NCBI GenBank assembly: GCA_027574665.1
Contig: CM050655.1
Location: 13,449,170-13,513,169, forward strand
Source of the DNA: Rhynochetos jubatus
Lineage: Eukaryota; Chordata; Aves; Eurypygiformes; Rhynochetidae
Direction: 5' to 3'
DNA length: 64,000 nt
Below, one piece after another: positions 1 through 13,185 of this stretch. How positions within the stretch are numbered: position 1 is the first letter of the stretch; each line of letters opens with the position of its first letter. Below the pieces are notes generated by a model. The model did not search any database and had not been told where the DNA came from. It saw only the letters and a list, made by a program, of their open reading frames with translations. Made by a program: the position numbers and the translations under genes.

Positions 1-697
1 ACAATTTAAATGGTCCTCTCTTTTCTGCATTATATAGGTTTGTGGCAAGGGGATGACATTATCAAGAAGAAAGCCAAATCAGAGTGTTGCAATCCCATCT
101 TTACAAAACTCCCACCTCTGCCACAGGCAGGCTCTGCAACCACAGGCTCACCCCTAGGGTTGTAGTAACCTACTACTTCTTCTTAGTCTTTTTCTTTTCT
201 TTCACTGCTTTCGGTGAACCCTGACAACCCAACACATTTGAGGTTCATTCATGGTGCTCCTATTTCTGGCAAGTAGAATAATTCTGCATTATATGACAAG
301 AGATGCCAAGACAAGAGGGGGGACTCAGAATGCTGATTTATTTTTAAAATAAAGACCTGTTTTTCTATTCACCTGCTATGTGTGCTCTCTATGTGCCTTC
401 TAGAACGTGTTTATATATTATCTATACGCAGAGATTGTGATACATGAGAAGCCAGAGAAGTCGAGGGATGTATCCATCACTGTTCTGTGCTAAAACTGAC
501 ACAGTAGTTGTAAATCTCAAACCCATAAAATCCTCAATTAATAATGTAGCAACACACAAGTGCTCTAAACTCTTGTTACACTTTAATTAGCTTTCACATA
601 TATGTACTCCAAGAGTGCTGAGCTCATATACAAAGTAAACAGCATAGCAGTTATTTGGAGAACAAGGTACTGATAAATGAATATATTTAAGTTTCAG

Positions 698-747
698 AAA
701 AAAAAAAATTAAAAAAAAAAAAACAACAACCAAAAAAACCAAAAAAC
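698..747 (+). repeat. A-rich and CAA/CCAA low-complexity tract
   Basis: Two A runs are followed by short CAAC and CCAAAA units. There is no unit long enough to call a family and no adjacent retroposed gene. Confidence 0.8.
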
Positions 748-2238
748 ATTATTTTCTGTGGAAATTGTTCAGCATACTTGATAAAATGGAAAGGATCCTT
801 AAAGGTAAAGGCAAATAAGCTTAATAAAAAGGACATCAGTATCACAATGCATTCCCTACCTTAAGATGCAGACCACTGTGCTGCATCCTTAATAAAGCAC
901 TAAATTTTCACAATCTAAAGTCATGAAAATGAATGAAAAACAATTAACGGTTGATTTATGACAAAGATCTGTATATGCACAAACTCCTGCGTTCCATTAT
1001 AACTTTAGCTCAAGTTTCCCCATTTCCTTCCCTCCAGCTGCACTTGATTCTGCACCAAGTCTTCCTGTCCATTATAAATAGAGGGAGTCAGACATCAGAG
1101 ATCACTTTCTGACAGCTCAGTAGAATTCTGATGCATACGACCACAAACACCTCCATCTATTTCCTACGCCTAAGTCATCTTCATAGGGCAAATGCACTCG
1201 AGTGAAATATCTAAGAGTACTTCCCACAAATAGCTTTCTTACCCCCTCCCAATCACTGGATTGCGACGATTAACGAAATGGTAACCCCTGACCAAACAGT
1301 AACTGTATCGGTTCAGGATAACTGCACAACCTCTAATTCTTCTTGATCAACAACAGTGGCTCCTCTACTTGAGTCATGGTACCAGGGGTCTGATTTTCAG
1401 AGAAAAAAACCTTCTCATTTTATAGAGCGTAGAGGAGTTTACAGCATCTTGATCTACTTTTACTTTGGATTCTCCACCGTTGCACTGGAAAACTTACTTT
1501 CTATATTTAGTGCAGACGCGTGAAAATGAGCCTAGTAGACCTTAGGTACTGACACGGGAAATAGCTCAGCCTGACCTGTGTTTTTTTAATCCATATCTAA
1601 TATTTCTAGCTTCCCTCATTTTCTCCAGTTCCTGAAGCTCTTGAAAGAGCGAGACAGCAGTGCCATTACTGCCTTACAGTAGGAGGCAATCAATGAAAAC
1701 TGCTGCTGCTGGTGGTTGAAAATTTGCCAGAAAAATGGTAATGACATGAACATCCACCTCTCGCAGGAAAGCGCTGTTATTAAGAGCTGCTATTCTCTTT
1801 CCAAACACTCAAGGGAGCTATGAGCCTGCAATTCAATTTTTCAATCCAGGAAGTGAAATCTCAGTGTAATTGTGGGCTTATTTTTTTATTTATTTAAAGT
1901 TTTGTCATTAATCAACAGAGCATTTTAGTTCAGATTATTATATTTTAGGTATAAATTATTGTATTTGAGGGGATCGATGAAATGAAGTGCAGAAGATAAA
2001 AAACTACAAGACCTGCAAGACCTTAATTTCTATTTCTAAGAAATATACATATAAGTTTCAAAAGAAAACATATGAGAACACCTAAAATACTGTTATGACA
2101 CATCTGCGTATGAACTTCTAATTACTTAAGACACTCTGGCAGAGAATACATTTTCTTAAGTGCTCTTACAATGCAGAACAGGTTTTAAAGTAGTTTCATA
2201 AAAATCTATATTACATCTGCCATCGTTTAGAAATATTT

Positions 2239-2262
2239 AAAAAAAAGAGAGAGGGAGAGAAG
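2239..2262 (+). repeat. A run with short GA microsatellite
   Basis: AAAAAA is followed by repeated GA and GGGA units. Purely simple sequence. Confidence 0.7.
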
Positions 2263-4042
2263 AAACCCTGCCACCCCAGCTGTGAACACCACTGTTTAAT
2301 AAAACAGAAGAGCTTCTCCTTTGGGGACTTTTAGCCATTACCGCACAGTAGCTAGTCATTATGCAGTTGTCCTAAAGCATAAGTGTTGTCAGCAGAAGGG
2401 CAGAAATTGTATTGACAAGGCTTGGAAACAGGCTGACATAACAGTAGTGATGCTCGTTTGACACTGACGGCTCTTGTAGACAGCTCTCCTCAACTAGCTT
2501 TAAGACAGACATGAACAACATTGATTCCTGACAAGTCATAGGAATGAATTAGAGCAGCCTAAAAGAAACAGTAATCAAAGCAGCAGTGTAACCTGGAACA
2601 GCAGGGGCCTTTACAGGCATTTACCAAAGCTTTACTGCTCTTTAACTGAACTTCTGGGTTCTAGCCCAGTCCCTTGCTACAGGGCACCACAGATACAAAC
2701 CAATCCTCTATTAAAGACTGACTTGGCTTATCATTTTTCACAGCTACTACAAAGTAGTTTTTTACTTTAAATGCATTTTTACTATAAAGTTACATCTCTG
2801 CCCTGTGCTTATACCCTCCACTGCCAAGAGAAGGCAACTACTTGACACCTCTCAGTCACTTTCAATCAAGGTTTCACTTATCAGAAAGCAGCAGCATTGC
2901 TGTTGGGTAACTTCTGATGACCTACTGCCTGTAATTATTAGCAATTTCCACTACACCGAGGTCTGAACCGAGCCCTGGGTTGCACTGATGCACACAGATG
3001 GCCCTTCATGCTCACATTTATTCCGAGCTGTAACACTACCGGAGTTGTCATTCTGATCACACGTTTCTGACGTACGGACAAAGCGTAAGCGACAGTCTCA
3101 GAGTCAAAGGAGTTACTGCCGTCATTCATTGACTAGCCCTCAAGCCACTCCACCCAAAAAGAATATTGAAGCACAAAGTTTATCTCTTTACATGTTTCTC
3201 AGATGGCAAAACTTATGTTTTTCTCTCTCAGGTGCTTTCTGCTGTTTCTGAGCTGAACACACCCCCAGTGCCGTCTCCAGTCACACAGATGTAATCAGGT
3301 CTTGTTCAGCACAGAATCTCTATGCACATTTTATCAAGACATTTTGATTTTTCAGCTCCTCAGCAAAGGTGCTTGCTGCACCACTTCATCAACAGCTTAT
3401 GTTTTAAATTTGTCAGAAAAAAAACCCCTCATTTCCTCTGCTTAACCTCTTTCCTTATCGAGGGAGTAGTATTCACAGGCTAAAAGACTATAACATGTAA
3501 TGGAAATAGAATTTCACCTTTCAACTGAATACCACAGAAACATAAATTCAAAATTTCAGGTTCAGTGTCTCTGCTTAGAAAGCATTACCCATACCTTAAA
3601 AGAATGTTTTTCATGAAATACAGTTTACCTGGAAGAGGAATCAATAGCTGCCTGGCTTGACACTTTTTGTTGTAAAAACTTAACAAAGCCTAAATTTAAG
3701 GAATACACTTATTTATTCCCATTCTACCATTAATTATAACTGTTAGTTTCATGCCAAAAAGCAACCACAACCTACAAGCCTTTAAAACTATCAGATTTCT
3801 TTCTACGCTACAGCTACCTACAAAGTATTTGCAGCAGGGTGTGCTCTTCCTTTCATAAAACTTCCTTGCTGACAAGAAGGAAGCTAAACTTCAGAAATTG
3901 TCAAGTTAGTGTGACTGAAAGAAAATAAATGGATAAAAAAACAACCTGCTGGACTGAACTCCTGGGATTCTCATGCCCCATGGGATTAAAAAATGCTGGA
4001 TTAGGAAATTTCAGATCAAAAATCCAATTTGCAGTTGCAATT

Positions 4043-4070
4043 AAAAAAAAAAAAAAAGAAGAAAGGGGAG
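4043..4070 (+). repeat. A run grading into GA-rich sequence
   Basis: About fourteen A are followed by GAAGAAAGGGG. No retroposed body is recognisable beside it. Confidence 0.7.
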
Positions 4071-6932
4071 AAGAACAAAATACAGTATGATCTCTGTAAC
4101 ACAAAACATCCACAACAAAATTTTATCTGTGTATCTTGGTACTCAGAACTTAAGCAGAACCCCAGAAATGATTCTCCTGGGGAAAAAAGTGACCTAAAGC
4201 ATTGTTTGGTAACCCAGGCCTCACCGAAAATAAGAAACTGCGTTGCTCTTTTCACGTGGATCCACACTGACTCTCAACCTGGTCACTACATGTATGATGC
4301 AAAGTGCATACAACAAGTGACTAATGCAGGTACCTAAGAAATTTCTTGAATAATATTCTAGTTCCAGGCTGCAGAATAAAAGGTCCAGTGTATAAATCAA
4401 TCTTCATGTCTCAGGTTCCCTGACAAGCGCTAATGCTATTTCCCGAAGCATTAACCAACCACCGGTACCAGTTCCGACGCCTATCTGGTGCACACTTCTT
4501 TTGCTGATGCACTAACATGTTTCTGAGTGAAGGACAGCAAGATGTACCCAACAACTGCTCACTTTCCTAATGAGAATTCAGTGTCAGAAAAGTGACAACA
4601 GAGTTGCTTAGGAGTATTTTATGGCTTTCCTGGTGTTCTGCTCTGGAATAAACATTGACAAGTTCTGCTGGCACTTGTTGGGAGTTCCCACACACCAGCT
4701 GGCAAAGACGAAAGTGGTCAGAAGGAAAATAAGGAAGTGTCAGTCCCTTGTCTACTTGTCCACTTTTAATGTAATTACCAATGCAATAAGTGGTGATTTC
4801 AAGGAAAGAGATAAGATTCTGGCTTTAGGCTTGCAGGAATCAGTCCAAAGGCACTGCTGTTTCCAGTGACTATTCCCTTGTTTTTATATGTTATTAGACA
4901 GGGTCTGTCTTCTCATATTTTTCCCTGCACTGGAGAAGACTTTGCCCAACTAGCTCACCCAATTGACTTGTGCATTTGGAACACAGCACAGAATCAAAAA
5001 CCCCTTGGTTTCTGGTACAAAGGAACTGCCACTCAAGCCTAGCACCCTCACATCACTCTGCCCATGACTCTGGAGGTACTCACTGTAGGTCTGTCTCCAA
5101 GCACTTCAGCACACCAGTTCCCTTTAATGCTGCAAACACAGCAGTCCTCTGAGAGATGGGACAATTGTGGGAAGCAGTTTAGATGAAGGCTATCTGATCT
5201 GCTGCAAAGGCATCTTCCTCACTAGGATTTTTGGGGAGATTATCACACATACCACATTTTCATACTATATAAAAAAAACCCCAAACGTCAAGAGTACTGG
5301 AAGGGCTCTTCACTGTAGCCCCATTTGCAGTGATGCAAACATAATCTATCTCCCTTACTGACTGCGTGGCCTTCCACATGTGCTTTTACACTCGCATAGA
5401 GTGCTTTAGAAAGATGGAAACAACTAACCGGCACCAGGTACTTAAGTTACATAAATTACGGCTAGTGTTGCACTGAGGGTGGAAATTTGGGTAGCAATAT
5501 ACAAGGGTAAGATTCATAGGAGCAGATCTATTATTTGCCAATACTGTTGACTAATTTCAAGCTCACCACCTCAGCGGTCTTGCTGGAAGAGGAGAATCTT
5601 GAAAACCACAAACTGACAACCATGTCTCAATCACAGGATGCAGAGTGAGTGGGTTCAAACATTTCCTTAAATGCCTCAGGACTTAAGGATCAGGGGTTCT
5701 TCATGGACAGTCTTGGCTCTTAGGTTGGATATAGTTTGAGAATGCTGGGTAAAAGGAAAAGGGTAAATGGCTCGGAGATGTCACAGTCAGCACTGCTGTG
5801 CAAGTCTCCACGAAGGAGAGCCTGGACATACAGCACTTCAGCTCTCCTCCTCAGAGACCACAGGTTAAAGGCGCACGTGAGTTCATGCTACTGTGTGAAT
5901 AATGTGGAGCCTGTACCAGACTACAGACTCTGATCAACTGAGTCTGTACACCTTACAAATTATATCTACCTTACAAAAATACATATTTTAAATACAATCA
6001 CTGGCCTCATTCAAACTTGCTGATGCCAAGAACCCTGTCGACTTCACCAGGTTTGAGACTACAGGCAACACTTCGCAAATACTTGCGGAAAGGATAGGAA
6101 GACAAAATTTAGCATATCCAAAATGACATTATTGTGTGAGAATATGGGTTACACCTAAGGAGAGAAAGATGTATGCTTGGGGACTGCTGCATAAAAATGT
6201 TTAGTCAAAAGGAATGAGAAAGTGCTACATTTCAAAACTTACGCTAAGGAAAACATTTGAAAGTCTTTGCTTCTACTCCCTGGGTAATGACATATGTTGT
6301 TTTAAACTTCTTTGTCTAGAATTTATGTTCAAAATGGTATTTGGACGATTATCACTATTCTAAGAGTTTAACGTGTTTAAAGCGTTTCTCTGTAGCCGTA
6401 ATTCAGTAATATTTTGTTTTTAAGGTTGGCCAATATTCCCTTTTACACCAAAATAAATGTAGCACAACAACTGTAATTCTTCAACGACCCTCATCCATTT
6501 GAAGGAACGCTACTTTACCAAAAAGCCCAGTGGAGTCAGTCAGTCTACATATCATGAAAACCACTGGGTTTTATTGGATGCCGTAAGGACTCTGTGGACC
6601 TACTCAACTCCAAGCTCTTTGGCCGAATTTTGATCCAATTTTGCCAAAATACCACTTTTTACAAAGATTGCATTACTATGACTCTCAAAATGGGAATGTC
6701 TAGCTGCATATATTTTATTTTGTCTTGTACTTCATACATTTGATAGGCGAACCTCAGAAAGGATCTCTCATGTTGCTGCAGTGATAATCAACAATGTAAT
6801 TTTAAAATTAGATTTATTCATTATGGCTTTAATTCACTTTTCTCTGAATAAAGGCGGAGTAAATCAACTTATACAGCTGTACGAGCAAAATATAGCTCTC
6901 TTCTGGAGCAAGACAGAGAGTAGAGTTATACA

Positions 6933-7007
6933 GCAGACCTCCACGGTCATAAGGCAGAGGTCCAGAATAGAATGGGCAACCTCCGTGGCCATATGGCTCA
7001 GATCCAG
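6933..7007 (+). repeat. Two-copy tandem duplication, period about 42 bp
   Basis: The segments at about 6,933-6,965 and 6,976-7,007 align with roughly five in six bases identical. Shared pieces include ACCTCC, GG.CATA.GGC and TCCAG. The second copy lies just downstream of the first with a spacer of about ten bases. This looks like an old local duplication. A 121-codon open frame crosses it, but nothing else supports coding. Confidence 0.5.
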
Positions 7008-7221
7008 GGCAAGTGGCTTGCTTGCCTGCAGACTATATTTGTTTCTTCAGTATCAGTATTACCTAGTCATGGTAGGTTGGTTCATTTTTCAGACACCTTG
7101 TCCATCTCTCAAGCCATCCAGTTATCAATATCTTCTCCACTCTTAAAGGAAAATGGAGAAGGCACAAATATATGGCACTTGGTCAGAAACCATTGTCTTG
7201 TGCCGAAGAGTTTTTAAAAGC

Positions 7222-7329
7222 AGCACATCGCAGGATCACAGCATGCTTGAGGTTGGCAGGGACCTCTGGAGATCATCTGGTCCAACGTCCCTAACTCAAG
7301 CAAGGCCACCTAGAGCCGACTGCCCTATT
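7222..7329 (-). mobile_element. CR1 LINE fragment, 3' end region, minus orientation
   Basis: The plus strand carries the reverse complement of the CR1 3' tail. It shows the diagnostic runs ATCACAGCATGCTTGAGGTT, GGGACCTCTGGAGATCATCT and GGTCCAAC, then CACCTAGAGC. The 3' end lies near 7,222 and the copy fades out near 7,329, so it is a typical 5'-truncated avian CR1 insertion. It is moderately diverged, more than the copy at 57.9 kb by eye. Confidence 0.85.
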
Positions 7330-10300
7330 AGTCAAGATACCTCTTTTATGCTGAGGCCAAAAGAATGCTAGCCAAAAGACATTTTGATCACAGACACATT
7401 TGTAGTCCCAAAATGACTTCCTAGATTTTACCTTTGATTTAAGAAAGTTAAAAAAAGTTATATGCCAGTGGAAGACAAACTTCCTAGAAATGTTTCATTG
7501 TAGAAAACGAGAAGCATCTGCCAAAGATGTAGCATCATGCTAAAAGATTAAAAGTATCAACTTTTTAATGTAGCTGTGGATATGAAGCAAATATATATAA
7601 ACAACCACCACACCTAAATATATATGCTAATACAAATAGCACTGCATAGATCTTTGATTTTAATCAGAAAAAATAAATTAAATTGCTGCTTTAAACTGTA
7701 ACCATGTTTCCTCTGGAGCAATGTGGATAAAATCCGTCTCCTCTTAAAAATTATTTCTAAAACAATTAATTTACTCTGGAAAGCTCGTAAATGAAGCTGC
7801 TAGCTAACATTCAGCATATCGATCATTACAGAGTTCAACGTTTAAAATACAGAAACAAAACAAGGACAAGAATACTACTGCTCATATTTCTATTCTGATT
7901 TAAACAATATACACCTCAACACTTAAATTTCATATTGGTTACTCACAGACTATACTATCCACTAATACATGCCCATTCATACGCATGAATAAGCATCTGG
8001 GAAAATCAAACACAAGTAGTAATACAGATACACGCAGACAGACGTTGAACCCTCATCTTTTAGCTACAATTAAAACCTGTTTAGCATAACTGCTCATACG
8101 CTTTTATCTAGACAGAGCGTTCACTTAGCGTGTACAGATTTTATATCTGAATACATGACTACATCCCGCGTACCTCAAAATCCTAACTAGTTTTCCCAGT
8201 GTTAACTTTACAGAAGCCTTATTTCCCATAGTTTCACACCCCTCCTAACCCCCCGCACAGCTTGATTTCCCAAGTTTTCTTTGAATTGTCACAAGATTGG
8301 CACCCACAGCGCTCCAGAGCTCAGGCAAACAGAGAAGCCTTCTATTTTCATCTGAACTGGGCTTCTAGTTATCGACAGATAAAAGCGAGTCAAACCGGAT
8401 TGTCTCCTAAAATAATGCACCACAACGCCATTTCCAGTCCTGGAAACACAGTTCATGTGGCTAAATATAAGCACACGAGTTCTTCCCTGAAGCAAAGGAA
8501 GTTACTCATATGCTCTGTGTTGAGCTTGTGCCTTGAGGCTCCGGGACCTCAGTGCCACAGACCTTTGCCATTATTGGCAATGCCGGCAAAATCACTTCTC
8601 GCCCACATTTTGCCTTCTCCCCTCCCGCACCACCACCTGAGCTGTGCCAATTCATTGCAAAACTGTGCATGACTAAAGGAGCGAGCTGAGTTTAAATCTG
8701 CTCTGCCCAGAAAAAGGGTTGTGTGGACAACCCAAACCCATGGTGCCCAGCCCGGTCCAAGGCACCCCAGTGCGAGTGAGAAGAGTGTCACCCCTCCTTT
8801 CTCTTTGACAGAGGTTGACAGCCAAAGCTAGGTAAACTTCACTGTTCTTTAAAAGCTGCTGTTCGCAATCCAGTCTATTACAATAAGCCAAAATACCCTC
8901 AGTTGAAGATGAACATGGTTCAAGGGGCCAGCAGCCGGGGGAAGCATGGGGAGCGCTACGAGGCACTGCCAACTGCAAATTAAAGCTTTGCAGTTTCACT
9001 AGATCAAGCTCTCTGGATAGTACTTCACTGAGGCTGCAACCACGAGACCCCACTTCACTGGCACAACTGACAGGAGAGATGAGATAGCGGTGCTGAGTTA
9101 TTTGTTTGGGAGATGCATGTGACACGTCCATCTGCATACAAACGTATGCAAAGGTCTTCTACTGAGGGCTACGTGCAGTCTGGTAAGACACCGGATTGCT
9201 CTTCCACGATAGTCCAGACAGATTGTGGAGCATGAACTGGGTCATTTGCATGTAGTTTTAGTTTTTGCAATTCCTCTGAAAACTGACAAAAGAAACACTG
9301 CAAAACCTCAATGAAAGAGTTGATGACTTTTTTATTTTGACATTACTCTACTCTGCCTTTGGGATGATGAACTTTCTCACACATTTGATTGATGTAACTA
9401 GCCTAACTGATTAATCACTTTGCCTCCTAGCAGTTCCTTCCTGCTTAAATCCAAGGAAACAGTCAATTAGGACTATAATTAATTCTTCCTCTCATGATGG
9501 GGTAAATTTGGAAGGTTGTGACCACATGAATGCAGGCAGTGCAGCTGGTTAATCTGCAACTCTGAGCCTCATGCTCCTAATGAACAAACTACAGCTCTCC
9601 TTCTTCAAACAAGAGACAAAACACTCAAATCCTCAACAGTCTGTTTGGATACCCACAAAACAGCCCATGGAGGAAACGCAACGTTTAACTAGGCAGTTGC
9701 ACGGAAAAACTATGAATGTGCTTTTAATATGAAAAATGTATTAATGGATAACTCAACAGAAACCACCAGAAACCACAAGACAAAACAAGATACTGGAAAC
9801 CAGTAAACCAAGATCAAGCGCATCCAGCAACTGGGTGTACACAACTAGAGAAATAGGAGTCAAATTTTTAGCACAAAGGTAACAACCTTATCTGGATGTA
9901 ATACAGATACTCTTATCATGCCTTTGTAACATCCAAAGTAGTAGTTTTTCCAAAATAAACTCCACCATGACAACAGACCTTGAAAAGCAGAAATTCATTC
10001 AGGGAAATTGCAACCATGGGCTGTTCAAAAGTCAGGCTGCACACCTACCGCCCACCTTTCTCACTTTGAAGTAGAAGGGTGCAGCAAACATCTAATTCTG
10101 AGAATATTTTAGTAGGTTGACTGCACTCTTACAATTTGCAACTACTTATCTGCATTACAGCCCGGTAACACTGACTCCACAAAATACAGAGACATCCTCG
10201 TCCAAGGTATTGTGACTTTGGAGATCAAAAGGTTATTTTTGTGAAGTGGTTTTTGAAAACTTGTTCCAAGCATCTAATAATCTTACCAGCCAGAATAATT

Positions 10301-13104
10301 TCATGAAATTTATAATGCTTCAAATGGTTTAATGTATTTTTATAGTGAGCATAATTTGCTACATAAATTTGGTAAAGGGAAGAGAGTCAGGTTACCAAAC
10401 TAGTGGGAATAAGCTACTGAAATTACAAGTAAGCTACAAAGATACCCTAATTAAATTTTTTGAATGAGTGAAGAGATGGTACTGAGTTCCATGTATACAT
10501 ATTTGCTCTCAGAGTTAAAGATCTGGATCAGGCTTCAGACTGAGAGGTTTGGTTTCCTGCCCAGATGAGCTGCAGAGCAATTTCATGCAATTACCACAAT
10601 TCAAGAGAGACACATGAAAAATATCAACCCCTGTTTTGCTTCAGCCTTAAAAAAGGCTGAATTTACATACAGTTTAATTTAGGTCTGTACTTCACTCCTC
10701 AGAACATTCCAAATGGAAATATCATTATTAACTTACCCCAAGACAGCACTACCTCCAGACACTCAGCTCCTCCTTGCTGCTTTATTTTTTTATTTTTTTT
10801 TTACATCCCAGCAAAAGGAAAAATTGCTAACCAACGTGCTAAGGAACACAGCAGTTCCCTATTGCTCATCACTGTTTACATGGAAACAGCAAATGGGTAC
10901 TTAAAATAATGATAATAGGGGGTTAGTAATTTGATCACAGATTCCAGATGATTTCCAGTGTTTAAGGCATTAACCACAATAAAGTTTGATTTATTATTAC
11001 ATTTTCTCCACTAATTCTCCCATGAATGGAATAGAACTGTGTCATAAAGGAGCAGCTAAGTAAGAAAACAATGACCTTACTACACTGCATGTGTATAAGC
11101 ATGTGCACCCAGAAAAGCAATGGATGCACTTTTAATTAAAATCCAAAATATTTATTTTTCAATCAAATAACATTTTAAATAACCACTCAAAAGAACAAAA
11201 AAATCATGTTAACCTCATGCCAATATTTTTGGGGATTTTTTTTTTTTCAAATAACCAAACAGATGTCCCAATTAAATTTGCCATTATTCTTTCCAGAAGG
11301 AAAGCAGCCACGACTTTTCCAATAACTTTAACAGAATTCATTCCAACTCTCTTTTCCTGGACAACTTATTAGGAAAAAATGGGAAACTGCTTTCCTGAAC
11401 ACTTCTTATGAGGAAAATACCACTAAATCAATCCTCACTGATAGTAAAACACCAGACTGAGCAGGCAAGTGCCATATCCTGCGTTCTAGTCTACTCAAGG
11501 AGTTTGTTCTTTACTTTACTTAACACTTTTACATAATTGCAACGATTTTGGTTTTAGCAGGGTGTCATACAAAAGATACTGTTGTATAGTTAGGTGGCCA
11601 CAAATACAATCATCCATTAGTGTGTCTAAACAGAAAAGCACCTCTGTGTCTCTAACAGGATATACTACTTCAGTGTAACTGTTCCCCAATTTTTCCATCT
11701 GTATGTTCTCATACATTCTTAAAAACATGGGAAGCATCCTGCTGAGCTTCTCCCCTTTACTAGGGCTCGATCTCTCAACCGCATTTGTAACGACTTTCAA
11801 TTTGCCAGTTTTCCACATAAGGCAAACTACTACAGCTGTTCCTAGAACTGGGGAAAAAAAACACCAAAGCAAAACACCAAAACCAACCAATAGTCAAACT
11901 GAAGTATTAAGATAATCTGTTGGTCTTGTTTAGCTATTAGTAATGGGAACAAAGAGGGTCAAAGTAAATTAACAGTTCATTAGAATTTTGTCAAGAAGAC
12001 ATGTAAGCTGCACTGGAGACATTCTAGTATCAACCTCAACACCTTAGAAAGGAAGGTATCCTACTAATACATGGCTGACACGGATGCAGGCTGGGTGCCT
12101 AGCAATTGAGTCCTGATTTTATCGGCACTTAGAAATAAAGGAAGTCGATCTCCTGTCAGGAAGCCGCACAAAGGGGAAACCGGCTGCCCTGATCACTGTT
12201 CCAAGTCAGTGATCTAACAGAGAAGACTTCAACAGCTTGGGAAGCAAAGCCTGGACTGGGACCTCTAAAAACTGGTTAAAAACACACCTGCTTAGAATGG
12301 CCTCCTGGACATTCCCGCACGGTCAGCTACAACATTTCAGTTTCCTTTGGCTGCGTAAATTGCCAGATGATTGGAAAAAAGGCAAATCTGATCTTAAATG
12401 TCAGTCCTTCCCCAACAATCCTCTGTACGTTACTTCTGTTCTCAAATAACATTCACTGAAAGATGGCTTTAAGGTTACTGAAAAAATAAGGTTTCTGACA
12501 AATGTCTGATGCGGTACTGCTACTTTGAGGACCAAAATATCCACAAAGAATCTCACTGTCCAAGGTCTCCCAGTCCACATTTCCTCTTGCCCAAACCCCC
12601 ACTTGACAACGATCAAATACCTTTCATGGTGACTGTAATAACTACTCCTATGATTTAATAACATATGAACAGTAAGGAAAGAAAAAGTAGTCACGTTTGT
12701 TTATGTATTTATATTTGTTGGGTAATGTAAATGAAGTTTTTTAATCCCCAGCCTATTTCTTTCATCCCTTTTCACATCATCTGGCTTAGCACAAAAAAAA
12801 AAGCATTTCCAACACTAGGTTGATCAATATCACTTGCCCAATCAGAAAAGCAGAGCAAAGTTTGAATGTGCAGTTCTACAGCAGCTATAAACTATTCTAA
12901 TCTGCAAAAGGTTTCTTCCTTGCAGAAGATTTTCATAGCATAACGATCACAAATTACACGGTGTCATTTCTGCGTGGATTAGTGTTCCCAAATGCTTAAA
13001 AACACAAGCGTGAAACAATACCTCCTCGTTACAGAGTCCCTCCCCGTCACTGTAGTACTAAGTGCTCTCACCTTGTTTTAATATATTCCCACTTCCTCCT
13101 TGAG
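7330..13104. other. Non-coding stretch, probably intronic; nothing recognised except T-rich tracts
   Basis: Chance frames of up to 154 codons occur around 8,260-9,140, where the sequence is less AT-rich, but none shows a known domain, splice context or repeat identity. T-rich tracts lie at 10,781-10,802 and near 11,229-11,250. An octamer-like ATTTGCAT occurs at about 9,244. Confidence 0.5.
10781..10802 (-). repeat. T-rich low-complexity tract
   Basis: TTTATTTTTTTATTTTTTTT-type run on the plus strand. No target duplication or element body was recognised. Confidence 0.7.
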
Positions 13105-13185
13105 TTGTCAAGATTCTTATCCCTGTTTTACACCAGGGGAACTGGGGCACAGAAAGGTTAAGGACCATATCTAAATGGGTTTTGC
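13105..13185 (-). mobile_element. MIR-type SINE remnant, minus orientation
   Basis: The plus strand reads like the reverse complement of the MIR 3' half. It has ATCCCTGTTTTACA, then GGGGAACTGGGGCACAGA and AAGGTTAAGGA, against the familiar complement CCCATTTTACAGATGAGG, AACTGAGGCACAGAGAGG, TTAAG. MIR is an ancient tRNA-derived SINE shared by amniotes, so a short decayed copy is expected in a bird. The boundaries are approximate. Confidence 0.65.

Larger units (their letters stand above)
1..7221. other. Non-coding stretch, probably first intron; only simple repeats
   Basis: AT-rich sequence with short chance reading frames and no recognisable exon or RNA gene. Low-complexity tracts are an A/C-rich run (698-747), a GA-rich run (2,239-2,262) and an A run grading into GA (4,043-4,070). 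Its assignment to intron 1 of the minus-strand gene is inferred from the donor at 35,175. Confidence 0.5.

Noticed and set aside
8262-9137. Open frames of 136 (plus) and 154 (minus) codons
   Set aside because: They overlap on opposite strands and have no recognisable domain, splice context or repeat identity.
11516-11890. Minus-strand frame of 124 codons with a hydrophobic start
   Set aside because: It resembles a signal peptide at first, but no family was recognised and a 70-codon frame runs opposite. Chance is the simpler reading.
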